Origin: Apostichopus japonicus
Taxonomy: Eukaryota > Echinodermata > Holothuroidea > Aspidochirotida > Stichopodidae
Length of the DNA stretch: 64,000 bases
Reading direction: 5' to 3'
Assembly: GCF_037975245.1 (NCBI RefSeq)
Contig: NC_092562.1
Location: 15,806,521 to 15,870,520, forward strand
Shown one piece after another: positions 1 to 9,749 of the stretch. The notes beneath the pieces are model-generated. The model was given only the letters and a program-made list of their open reading frames with translations, was not told the DNA's origin and searched no databases. The translations under genes were made by a program, and so were the position numbers. Positions within the stretch are counted from its first letter, which is position 1, and each line of letters opens with the position of its first letter.

Positions 1-556
1 AGGTTTGGTTCGTTAAATGCCCTAATTCAAGCTTCCTCAACATCTGTGAATCATTCAGGTGGTTAGAGACCAAGAACCTTCAATAAGTTTTCTTTCCGAA
101 CTAGACATTGCTAACATTACGGGGCAAAGTTCTGCTGGTCTTAGCATGTTTTACTGAACCAATTTGATACCATCAACTCATAGTATGATGAATACACGGA
201 CATGTTTAAATACTGTTTGTGCTGGGTGGCATTCAGAACTGCCCGATGTGAGCACAGTCCCTGCTATAGGAACCAGTGCAAAATAAGGTACTCTTATACT
301 CCTGATTTATAGCCTTGTACTCATATTCATACACATTCTGAGGGAATAAGTGATTCCCAGCCTATAAAAGAGCACTACGATCAACAGAGTTTTATTCCCT
401 CAGCTTCAGTAATGTTCAGATGGGTAATTGAGCAGTAGGTCTAAATGTGAGTGGTAGCCGGATTAAATGTGAGTGGTAGCTGGTTGAAATGTGAGTGGTA
501 GCTGATTTATATTTATGTTTGGTAGCTGGTTTAATTGATGGACATTTTCTCCCCAG
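1..556 (+). other. Intron of the EGFLAM-like gene, cut by the window start
   Basis: This stretch precedes the first visible exon and ends in a CCCCAG acceptor at 551-556. I see no exon in it. It holds a short degenerate tandem repeat at 443-523. The preceding exon of the split laminin-G domain must lie left of base 1. Confidence 0.7.
443..523. repeat. Short tandem repeat, about 22-bp unit
   Basis: Three to four imperfect copies of a unit containing AAATGTGAGTGGTAGC stand just upstream of the 557 acceptor. The last copy is diverged. The repeat is intronic with no sign of function. Confidence 0.7.
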
Positions 557-785
557 GTCAAGTCGTCCCATTGATATGGACGTCTGGCACTCAGTAAGCG
601 CAGCCCGGACAGCCAGGGAGGGCATCCTGAGGGTCAACGACCTGCCTCCTGTTCAGGGGTTCTCCGGAGGGGCCTTCACGCAGATCAATTTCAAGACAGA
701 CTTGTACATCGGGGGCGTGCACAACTACGACGAGATACCACGCAATGCTGAGATCTCCTCCTCCTTCGTTGGAGACATACAGAGG
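557..785 (+). CDS. EGFLAM: EGFLAM-like exon: end of the upstream laminin-G domain
   Basis: The exon opens with the last base of a split codon and then reads [17 protein letters not shown]. It includes the LamG signatures [20 protein letters not shown] and SSFVGDIQR (residues 1-76). The acceptor is CCCCAG before 557 and the donor is AGG/GTAAGG after 785, ending in phase 0. The core TDLYIGGV and SSFVGDIQR matches the equivalent exon of agrin and pikachurin. An ATG-initiated reading from 495 runs through the acceptor and is not the real start. Confidence 0.87.
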
Positions 786-3700
786 GTAAGGTGAAGGAGG
801 GTCAGATTGTCAATCTTCAGGCCAAGAATGTTCAGAAACAGAAAAACTTCCAGCACAGAGTGTGCAATCCTTAAACATTTATTGCAATGATTAAGGGAAC
901 CTAATGAAGAAGATATCTTCAAAAGAAATTCAAAAGAGTGAAGAAAGTGTTGTCTTAAGTGGAGTACGAAACAGTGACCTCACAGTGACCTAAGTGAAAC
1001 AGTGACCTCGTTACATTTGAATCCTGGTCCTCTGCCAACTTGGCTATCCAGTTATTTCTAGCTTGTGCTGAGCCTGACTAATAATTTCAAGGTGTGCTTT
1101 GTAAGTAACCGTACTCAGGACTTTGCACAGAGTGTAGAATTGGCTATTCTTTCTTTCTTGATCAAATTAAATGAAGCACAAAGAAAACAGTTGTCTATAG
1201 CTTTTCCAGTATGGATTGAATCTGGTATGCTAGCAACTATGAATAAGTGTCGAGATTTGCTAATTTTGTGGAAAGGAAAACTCGCTTTTCTTATACGGTT
1301 TAATAGGAACCAATTTTAGTAACTTAAATTTGTTGGTAAGGGTTAATAGGCAGGGTGGTGGTGGTAACTAAATCATTCTTGTGGACTTTATTTGGTGGTT
1401 ATTAAGTTAGTCTTTCAGAATGATTCCAATATGACAATAAACTACTCACTAGTTTGACTGAACTACACATAGACATTCACTGTGATGTCATACATAAGCT
1501 GCTAGTACATGACTATACGATGCTGGTAGTCATACTTTTTAAGAAAATCACCCAGGAAAGAACCTGGGCACGAAAACCAAACCACCGAACGACTGATTCG
1601 CTCTCAACCCCAGTCCCCTTGCAATGAGACTGTGCATGACTGTGTGATCATCGTTGGGTGTGCATCACCATTCCCCTCGAAAGGGAACAGATACTACACA
1701 TGATTTTAGCCAAACGGCCGAAAAAAGATGCTGGTAGTTGTTACTGCAGTATATCAGCACAAAAGATCAGTACATATTATATAAGTCAGATGTTAATATT
1801 TATATTCCATTTCTTGTAACCTTTGACCCACAGTTGAAACATTAACTAACAGAATCCTTTTTCTGTATGCATAGCCAATTAACAATCTTGTTATACATAC
1901 TAATTTACAAGTCTGATCTCTTTCATCTTTTCTTTGTATTAATATGTGATCCTAGGTTACTTTTAATAACCATGATATTGCAGATTACAGTCACATATTA
2001 TTAACATATTAATTTTTTTTTCAGGTCGTCATTAGCGATCAGCCGATTGATCTGATTGGTCAAGCCTTACGTGGTATCAATGTTGCCAACGCCGTTCATC
2101 CCTGTGCCGGCGATCCCTGCTATAACGGAGGGGACTGCGAACCGCTCCACGATTCATTTATGTGCCATTGTAAACTGGGTTTCTCAGGACCAAACTGTGA
2201 GCTTGGTAAAATAACTGCTGTCTTATTTCTCCTTGAAACTTTGTTTGCCATTCTTAGTGTATATAATGTTGTACAAACAACACTACCTTTACAAAGGTAG
2301 AAGTAAGATTACAGGGAATCAAAGCTTAACAAAGAACTAAATATTGCAGAAAGCTTGTAGGGGAGCATAAGCCATTCAAAACATCAGAAATATCTGATAA
2401 CCCTTTTATCAAGAAAAAAGTCAATTATAGGCATTTAGTTAGCCTTGTAAAACTTGTTTCTATTTTTGCACAAACATTTGCTTGTGATATTGTGGCCCTC
2501 AATATTGTTTTGTTTGTTAAATTTTTCTGATGCAAGACAAATTTATGGTATTTTTGAAAAACAAAACAAAAAGAAGAATGAAACAGCTTTTTACATGTGC
2601 TCTTTGGGACACTACTTGGATCAATTTGTTTGCTAACAATTACATATGATTCAGCTTTGAAGTTGGCTAACCTTCAGACTTTCCCCGGAGTATGTTCATT
2701 CAAGTGTGAATATGCATGAGACATACAGGCATAGGAGCCTAATTTGATTTGGGGGGCTGTAACGACTTGCCCGAAAAATATAACCAAAATTTTAATTGTT
2801 AATGTGCATATCATATAGGCATTCATCAGTTATTACATCACATGCCAATTTTCCATGTTATTACCCTTCCATATTGGTTATAATTATTGGGGAAGTCGTT
2901 CAACAATAAAGATAATAATATAAGTTTAACAATTGAAAAACACTTTGCAAATTATTCTTCTTTCAGTAGGCGCCCGAAAAATTCTCAGCATTTTGCCCGA
3001 AAATTCACAAAAAGATTTGGTTGGGGGGCTGCAGCCCCCCCCCCCCCCGCCTCCTACGCCTATGCATACAGCAATGATCTTAAGGTGTCAATGTGAGGCT
3101 TGACTTAAACTATTACAGAGATATAAACTACTCTCATTATTTACATTATTAACATACCAGACAACTACTTGTCCATTCAAGATTTATCAGTCTAAAATGT
3201 GTATTAATTTTAGGTAATTACTAATTCACCTTTAGGCTGCCATAAATATTAAAGAGGATCATAACATCAGATTTTAAGGTGCCATGGTTTGTTCATTTTA
3301 AAAGGAAAATCTGTTCATAGTTGCCAAAAATAAGGACAGACCCTTGATACTGATAAATGTAATTTTAAAATTAATTTACCTTTTTGGTTTTACTTACTTT
3401 TACCAACAGAGGTTGACCTTCCTATCCAGATGCCTCAGTTTCTTTTTAAAAGTTACCTAAGATACACAGGACCTTGGGTTATGAGTAGGTGAGTTTATCA
3501 ACTAAATGCATCATTGAATTGTTAATTTTCCTGATCATGAGAACTATTTTCTTGGGGTGCACAAAAAAAATAAAAAATAAAGACCTTGCAATGATGTGGT
3601 GTCTGCCCTGATTTTAGTAGTTAGTGGACCACATATTCTTAAACCAAAATCAACATAACAAGTTGAAAATTATGTCACATTGTGCAAGACATTAACTCCA

Positions 3701-5684
3701 TGAATGATGTATTTTGTTTGCCTTGGCTAGAATATCTGGACTGGAGACCCATCTAACCCTGCAGTTTAGGACCCTTGGTTCAGAGGGGTTGCTGGCCTGG
3801 GCTGGACAGAGTAACCATTCTAGACACAGGAGGGATTTCTTCTCCCTCAGCCTGCATGATGGACTACTCAAATACAGGTGAGAAAGAAATTGGATTATGG
3901 AAGTATCAATTTTGCAGTCTGTAAACAGGAGAATGTATGGGAGATGGGTGCAATGGGGGGGGGGGGGGGGAGAGGGTGGCAAGTCTCCTGGTTTTGTACC
4001 TTAAGTATGTTTCATGACTGGTTGCGTAATGTGATTCCCTTTCCTAGTAGATTCCTTTTAAGTAAATATTTCAACAGGGAAAGTTCTGAAGCATTTCCAT
4101 CTGGTAAATGGTCTGGTCTGGTAAATGATAGTTGACTGTGTAAGTAAATGCCAATTACAATGTTGATTGGTCTTCTCATATGCAGGTTTTACAGGGCTAC
4201 GGTAGAAAAAATGTTATAGCCAGGTCTTATTGTTTTTAAATGTTTTCTTGGTGGTGGGGGGTTCTTTTTTAACCCTTGGAAGTCAACATATTTTAGGGAG
4301 ATGTTAATATCTTTTGTGCCAGTAACTCTACTTCAGTGTATTTTCGTTTGGAAGAATGTTAGCTTTGGCACATGTAACCAAACTGGTCGAGACAAGGCCA
4401 CTCGTTTCATCTATGTTATATTTGTTTCCCCATTCGGTAGTTTTAATTTAGGTCATGGCATCACCATTCTAACAAGTAATACACCAGTCAACGATGGCAG
4501 GTGGCATAAAATAGAGCTGCATAGAGTCCGAGCCGTAGCTAAAATGGAGTTGGACGATACAGAAATCACTCAGTCCACGGCAACAGGATCCATGAGTAGT
4601 TTAGACATCAACGATGGCCTCTACATAGGTAAGATGAAACCAGAGCTAGAATCATATCAAAGAGAAACAAATTACCCAACCATCGACTGTAGATTTATAC
4701 TGGACAGAGATCTTATGATAAGATAAACTCCATGAAATGACTAAGGAATAGATTGCCCTGTCAGGGAGATTCATCTTATGGGGTGGGGGTGGGGCTGCCA
4801 TTCTGTCAATGTATGATGTAATAGTGTCAGTAGAAGTGAACACTTTACACCCTCCTGGATTTTATTTTTATTTTCTCTCGGTGAATGTTAACACTTTAGG
4901 CATCGAACCAACGACACTGATATCATGTTTGGAACTTCAATATGTGTAGCTTCAGCATTGACAAAACCTACCTGCATTACAGTAAATAAGCATTGTAATT
5001 AAACAAGAAAAACCTTTACAAATTAAACAAATTTTTCTTGATGATGTCATATTTAGACTTGCTCAAGCCTTCTGTCTAGTATGTTGAGAACACTATACCT
5101 GTGATATCTCACAAGTGGAATAAGATGTCTCTTAGCTGCTTTGGGGAAATTGTTCTTCACAAGTATTTTTATCAATTTAAAATGATGGTTGGGCTTGTTT
5201 TACTTGTTCAACATTCATTTTGACAGCTGTCAACTAAAAGAATGGACAGATGTATCAGTTGGATAAATTCTGCTGTGTGGTTTGGAATTCTGCAGACTCA
5301 CAATCAAACAAAACTTTTACCTTAACTTGACACTTTTCCCTTAAATTGGCACTTTTTCCTTAAACTGGAACTTTTCCCTTCAATTGGCACTTTTCCTACC
5401 CAAAAATTCTAGCCATTGTGCTAAGCTTATGATAATCATAACCCACCCCTAATTCCTTCCCCATTATACAGCTATTTGTAATGTTTCTCACAGGTGGTGT
5501 TCAAGATATCGTATCAACCACTCGTAAACGGTTTTCTCTGGGAATAGCAGGCTGCGTTAAGGACATAACAATCGACGGCGAACTCTTAAGCCTCTTCGAG
5601 GATCCAAGCGACGGGAGAAATGTCATCGAGTGCGTCCAGGACATCGTCGGACGCGGTCCAGATTTAATGCAAGGGTATGGTTGA
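557..5684 (+). CDS. EGFLAM: Pikachurin (EGFLAM)-like gene, 3' portion, six joined exons
   Basis: Gene-level entry. Exons 557-785, 2025-2205, 3410-3488, 3731-3877, 4441-4628 and 5494-5684 have AG/GT borders and join in phase into 337 residues and a stop. Residues 1 to about 90 are the end of a laminin-G domain, 101-135 one EGF domain with six cysteines (103, 108, 114, 123, 125, 134), and about 140-321 a complete laminin-G domain with the terminal cysteine pair 295/321. The order LamG-EGF-LamG-stop fits the C-termini of pikachurin and agrin. Linker details such as [11 protein letters not shown] and [12 protein letters not shown], and the ending [12 protein letters not shown], resemble pikachurin more than agrin as I recall them. 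In vertebrates pikachurin is a secreted matrix protein that binds glycosylated alpha-dystroglycan at photoreceptor ribbon synapses; the role here is inferred. The upstream FN3, LamG and EGF parts lie left of the window. Agrin is the main alternative. Confidence 0.85.
786..2024 (+). other. EGFLAM-like intron with a retro-insertion
   Basis: The intron runs from GTAAGG to a poly-T tract and TTCAG at 2020-2024. It contains a U2-snRNA-like insertion at 1531-1726 flanked by 12-bp direct repeats. I see no further exon; the 84-codon open frame at 1065-1319 has no recognisable domain. Confidence 0.7.
1531..1726 (-). mobile_element. U2 snRNA-headed retro-insertion (SINE-like or retropseudogene)
   Basis: The 12-mer GATGCTGGTAGT occurs at 1519-1530 and again at 1727-1738, as expected of a target-site duplication. 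Read on the minus strand, the segment from 1721 to 1685 closely matches the 5' region of U2 snRNA as I know it. It includes the CGGCC..TTGGCTAA hairpin and the branch-point-recognition stretch GTGTAGTATCTGTTC. Downstream of about 45 bases it no longer resembles U2; it ends in a small hairpin (CCCAGG..CCTGGG) and CTTAAAAAG. It is not an intact U2 gene. It could be a diverged U2 retrocopy or a SINE with a U2-derived head. Confidence 0.65.
2025..2205 (+). CDS. EGFLAM: EGFLAM-like exon: LamG end, linker and EGF domain
   Basis: The exon encodes residues 77-136. It opens [17 protein letters not shown], continues through [11 protein letters not shown], and contains one EGF domain with six cysteines in C-x4-C-x5-C-x8-C-x1-C-x8-C spacing, ending FSGPNCEL. 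The acceptor follows a poly-T tract (TTCAG at 2020-2024); the donor is G/GTAAAA after 2205. It enters in phase 0 and leaves in phase 1. The linker [11 protein letters not shown] is the part that most favours pikachurin over agrin. It contains no ATG start and is found only by following the splice phases. Confidence 0.88.
2206..3409 (+). other. EGFLAM-like intron
   Basis: The intron runs from GTAAAA to CCAACAG at 3403-3409. It contains a MITE-like segment at 2729-3069. No other exon was seen; open frames here are AT-rich or built on homopolymers. Confidence 0.7.
2729..3069. mobile_element. MITE-like element with GC-rich ends
   Basis: The left end reads GGCATAGGAGCC and then GGGGGGCTG. The right end reads GGGGGGCTGCAGCCCCCC, a C run, and GCCTCCTACGCCTATGC. 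The outer arms are roughly inverted (GCATAGG against CCTATGC). The same GGGGGGCTG / CCTACGCC end motifs occur at 46982-47100, so this looks like a dispersed family. No coding capacity was seen. Confidence 0.45.
3410..3488 (+). CDS. EGFLAM: EGFLAM-like exon: start of the C-terminal laminin-G domain
   Basis: With the preceding G it encodes E, then [18 protein letters not shown] and TGPWVMS. The motif PQF..SYL.Y is the first strand of the last LamG domain of pikachurin. The acceptor is CCAACAG (3403-3409); the donor is AG/GTGAGT after 3488, in phase 2. At 79 bases it is too short to stand out alone; support comes from phase continuity on both sides. Confidence 0.85.
3731..3877 (+). CDS. EGFLAM: EGFLAM-like exon: core of the C-terminal laminin-G domain
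   Basis: The joined codon gives R and the exon then reads [19 protein letters not shown]. It continues with [22 protein letters not shown] (residues 164-211). The pattern L.FRT...GLL.W.G......DF.SL.L.DG.L.. is the classic LamG core. The acceptor is TTGGCTAG (3723-3730) and the donor AG/GTGAGA, phase 2. A 16-base G run at 3955-3970 lies about 80 bases into the next intron. Confidence 0.9.
3878..4440 (+). other. EGFLAM-like intron with a long G run
   Basis: The intron runs from GTGAGA to CATTCGGTAG. It contains sixteen consecutive G at 3955-3970 and further G-rich sequence near 4250. The 141-codon open frame that begins at 4301 only runs through the acceptor at 4440 and past the donor after 4628; its intronic parts are not coding. 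Confidence 0.7.
4441..4628 (+). CDS. EGFLAM: EGFLAM-like exon: C-terminal laminin-G, middle
   Basis: The joined codon gives S and the exon then reads [20 protein letters not shown]. It follows with WHKIELHRV and [12 protein letters not shown] (residues 213-274). The signatures NLG.G, NDGRWH and [11 protein letters not shown] are shared with the last LamG domain of pikachurin. The acceptor is CATTCGGTAG (4431-4440), with a weak pyrimidine tract; the donor is G/GTAAGA after 4628, phase 1. Confidence 0.9.
4629..5493 (+). other. EGFLAM-like last intron
   Basis: The intron runs from GTAAGA to TTTCTCACAG. It includes a small tandem repeat at 5320-5397. No exon was seen. Confidence 0.7.
5320..5397. 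repeat. Short tandem repeat, about 19-bp unit, four copies
   Basis: Four imperfect copies of CTTAAATTGGCACTTTTCC lie in the last intron of the EGFLAM-like gene, about 100 bases before its acceptor. Confidence 0.7.
5494..5684 (+). CDS. EGFLAM: EGFLAM-like terminal exon with stop
   Basis: After the split G codon the exon reads [20 protein letters not shown], with [20 protein letters not shown] further on (residues 276-337). The cysteines at 295 and 321 are the LamG disulphide pair, and [12 protein letters not shown] parallels the last residues of vertebrate pikachurin. A 16-residue tail follows the last cysteine before TGA at 5682-5684. The acceptor is TTTCTCACAG (5484-5493). A possible donor, AAGG/GTATGG at 5675, sits just before the stop, so another C-terminal exon cannot be excluded. 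Confidence 0.87.
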
Positions 5685-5955
5685 GAATTTTAAAAAATGG
5701 AGACAAAAGGATTAGAAGCACTTTGAGAAACTGGTCTCACAAGAATTAAGGTACACACAAAGAACTGGATAATACTGTCATTGTTTTTTCATGTTTATTA
5801 TTCGAAAGCAGCGAAGAGACATAACGATGATATGTAGTCGGAAGAGGGTAACCAGCTCTTGTCTTAGCAGCACAAAAAAAAAAAAGGACAGAAATTATGA
5901 ACTGTCTTATAAAAAAAAATCAAGAAAAATCAAAGAGCTGCAATATTTTTTATGA

Positions 5956-5961
5956 ATTAAA
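5956..5961 (+). promoter_or_regulatory. Possible polyadenylation signal ATTAAA for the EGFLAM-like gene
   Basis: ATTAAA occurs about 270 bases after the stop, within an A-rich stretch. It is the nearest reasonable signal; canonical AATAAA occurs only near 8097 and 8165. AT-rich sequence gives such motifs by chance. Confidence 0.25.
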
Positions 5962-7079
5962 AAAAAGAAAGTACTATAGCAATACAATAGTAATATGTGC
6001 ATGGAGATGATAAGAATATGGAGGAGCCTGGGTATGTATGAATTGAAGATGGTTTTACAAGGTTTTATATGTCTTGAGTGAGTGAACTGGAGAGGTTACT
6101 AACCAGAACCGGAACCAGCCGCTGTAACCTAAAGTGGGTTACTACGTGGTAGGTTGTGATGGAGGTATCACAGAGGTAAAGGTACAGCGTTCCCCTTAAT
6201 AGAAGGATGACACGCCCCCAAAAATTGGATAATAATTTATATGTTTGAACTTGCCCATCATGTCAGTCTCAAATTCTTGACCTGATCGAACATGATTAAG
6301 GTGTCTTTGCTCATCTTCTGGGTTTTTTGTCTGCCCTGTTAAGTTACAGGCAGATAGCTTTGAATACTTATGAGAGAATCTGAGCAAGGGGATTACCAAT
6401 ATAGCTAGGTGTGGTAGCAATTGGTTTATATTTCAATACTATAAAATATGCAACCCTGATGAATTTTTAAGCAGACTGAATTTTATGCTATCCAAGTAAC
6501 ATTGTGTTTTAATCAGTTTATTTATATTTCTCATCTCCCATTCCCTTTGCTACCCCCTTCTCTCCCCCTGACCATCCAACCCACCACACAGATTTTCAGT
6601 CATTACTGAAACTGTGGCTAAGATTTTTACTTGGATCATCTCTTTCACAAGTGTGCCAAATATTATATGCTAATTTCAGATTCAAAGCAAATAATCCTAC
6701 TTTAGTTAAAACTTCTGATTGCTCCAAGAAATTCAACCCCTCCCCACATCCCCACCCTTATCTCTTATGGCATGTCCAATAGTTGTTAATCAATTTATAT
6801 GCAAGGTTTAGATTTTTCATAAACAACATCTAATTAATTGATATTGCATTTGAGTGGTTTGCCACGCTTTTCATTGTTTATAAACATTTGATAAAATGTT
6901 TCAGTTCTGTAAACATTCAAGTAAGATTTGTACCCAGCACCCAAATCGTTTGTGTACAGTGATGTGCAGTTGTGAACAATCAGTGTACTCTGTATTTTAT
7001 TTAAGGTACTCAGTTTTGTACTCCAGTCTTTCTCCAATAAGGAAATAATTCATCTATCTACCTTCCAGCTGAGAGATAT

Positions 7080-7450
7080 TGTTAACTTAAAGGGTGAAGA
7101 CTTGCGCAAAAGGAAACGTCTAATGCCGGTAATTTGACCTAGTTTCGAATGAGGTGTAACAGAAGTGTTAGACACCACCATCGATACCAGAAAATACACA
7201 CACAGCTTGCTACCATCGGTAATTAGACACTAGTGTACAGTCAGTACATACAGCTGTGGTCAACACCCACAGCACAGAATACAAACGATACATCGATGGA
7301 CATCTCAGGTCCAGCTAAAGGTATCACGATTCATTACTGTCTGCATTTTGTAGCGACACGAACAAAACGTCACTTGCAAGCAACAGAAAGTTAACTTTTG
7401 CAGATGGCCGCACACGGTTTGAGGCGAGTCTTCAATGCCTTTAAATGCAA
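7080..7450. other. Complex block, possible dispersed repeat or conserved element
   Basis: This segment is richer in GC and CpG than its surroundings, with stretches such as AATGCCGGTAATTTGACC and GATGGCCGCACACGG and several CATCGAT/ACATCGATGG words. It has no useful open frame. It could be a dispersed repeat or a regulatory element; nothing in the window decides. Confidence 0.3.
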
Positions 7451-9215
7451 GCCTCTATAAAACTGGCAGATTTTTGGAAAGATTCGTAGTGGGTTATTAT
7501 TGAAGATCTTGTGTACCAGTAACCAGATTCACAACCACACCATTTGGTAAACTTAGCAATTTCCAGATAGAGATTTGAAGGTCCACAGTTTCATGCAACA
7601 TGACAGACTGTGCTCTCATTTACGTTTTTATGTGCACCTGCATGTACTCTGAATCCATCAATGTTTAGTCGGACGTAAATATCATAGCAATGGAAAAGGC
7701 AGGAAAACAAATATATATAAAATGCCCCAAAGATACGAAAGTTAATGGATGGCACCAAACTAGTATATATATATAGTATCTGTGTTTGTATTTAATCTCA
7801 GTCGCCAAGGTTATATGCAGATTGCAGCTTCCTGGAAACCATGCATGTTATGCTAGAGCTTTGTAAATTTGATTCAGTATGAAAGAAATTTTTATGTTTA
7901 TTTAACCGTGGATTGAAATGTGCTATGACAACCAAGGTTCTGGCTGCAGGCATTTATACACGTGTCCTTTAACTGGATTATTTGTTGAAGAATAGGCCAC
8001 AGTACTAATATTTGAGGTTGACGGACGGAAAACAAAACCATGTGCAAAGTATTTGCTTTATCCGATTTACAGGTTGAGAGCAAATAGGATTTGAATAATA
8101 AACAAGTAAACATTGGAAAATGTTTGAATATGATTGTGACATCACAGATTTGGTTTGTTTCCTTAATAAAGCAAAGTGACAATTATTTAACCTTAGTGAC
8201 AAAATTGTGAAATACATAATTTGAAGGAGCAAAGAAATGTTCAGGCTTGGAACAGAGTTCGATCCAGGGATGTCAGAATTACATGTCATGAGTTACTTGT
8301 TTAGGATGCATTATTGCTCAAAGTTTATTAGCAGTGTTGCAATCAGCTAGTGGAATGGTATAAAAAACCATTTAGTTTCTGCATTTCCACATCCAGAAGA
8401 CTGGTTAAAATTGGTGTTGGTTTGGTTCTCTGTCAATTCCAGAATCTAGTAATCAGTTGATGTACTTAGTTTTAGTATCTGACTGGTACGTTACTAGCTA
8501 ATTGATGTGTTAACGAACATAGTGGCGCCCTGTCCCCTTTGATCCCCACCCATTCTCAAATGTGGAGGCACCATGAGTCAGCTTTATTACCTTCCAAAAA
8601 GGCCATAGGCATAATTATACTAGTACTAGCTTTCAATGTTTTTGGAGGGAGAAAGGAGAGGGAGAGGGGCGGGAGGGGATGACTTGCTATTCTATTTATC
8701 TACCATATGTTTGCATTCTGAATATTTCTGAGTATCTCCAGGACTTTCCCCAATAGTTTTCATCTGCTGGTCGTTGTCAGTGAAGACCGAATAAAGACAA
8801 ATGTCCTTGTGAGATGCATACTTTTGGGTCTGACAGTCCAAAGATATACAATGTAAAAAAGCTGTAATGCCATTGGTGACTATTTTAATGTCTTTCTAGT
8901 CATACTTGTGATATAAACCAATTATGCATAATTATTAGTTCTAATACAAAACTGTTTCTTCCTTGCTGAAAATCATGATCTTTGCAGGAATAAGTAGAGC
9001 CACATTTTTATCTATTTATTCTTACTATTTTGTTAATTAAGCAAATGATTCAACTGCTAAAAGCAGTTTGCTCTTACTTCATGTAAGTTCTTTTTAATTA
9101 CACTAATTTATGGTCTCTCTCTATCTCTTTGTGTACTGGATATTCACTGTTAAAACAAAAGGTTCCTTAACCTTTTGTTTTCTATCGTCACTTCAATACT
9201 CATCCTTTTTTTGCA

Positions 9216-9749
9216 TCATTCGAAACAGTTTCTTGGACTCAATTCCAAGCTCAGCTGTGAATGTTTATATTCTGTGATATTTGTTATGATTTTGTCATGA
9301 TTTATTCTTAAAATCCTTTCCCAGAAATGTTTAGTTTCATGACATTCTCTGTCAGCCTGGAGTGTTGGTTGTGAAATTGTTAGAATTATGTCAAAGTTTT
9401 CATAGATTTGAACAATATCATGTCCATTGCAGGAATATTTTACTTTATTCACCACCGAAATACCCGCGTGAAAACTGCAAATTCTTAGATCGGCCATGTT
9501 ACAAGCGACTATAAGCCAGCCATACCTTCTTAGCAATCTTGTTCTGTATATTGCAGGTACTACATAAACATTGCACACATTATCTATTCCAAGCCTAAAA
9601 ATATTATGAAAATAGGTTCTCTCAACTGCATAGAACATATTTTTTCCACCCGTATGGGCATGAAAATCCTGTACGGGTAATAAATAAATTGCAGAAACAT
9701 CAAACCGTAGTTCAATTCTTCGGTCACAAAGTGTGATATTGTAAATCAC
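9216..9749 (-). other. Unrecognised open reading frame, probably non-coding
   Basis: At 177 residues this is the longest open frame in the window not explained by a repeat. Its first codon is GTG, not ATG, and the frame is closed by TGA a short way upstream, so an ATG-initiated product would be about 140 residues. I recognise no domain, signal peptide or motif. The upstream sequence, around 9745-9840, is GC-richer and contains two ATGGCC/ATGGCA words typical of animal transcription-start regions. It could be an exon of an unknown gene or a chance open frame. Confidence 0.2.

Noticed and set aside
3955-3970. G16 run as a specific functional element
   Set aside because: Long G or C runs occur throughout the window, so a special role cannot be argued for this one.
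4301-4726. 141-codon plus-strand frame as a stand-alone gene
   Set aside because: Only 4441-4628 is an exon with LamG homology and splice borders; the rest is read-through into introns.
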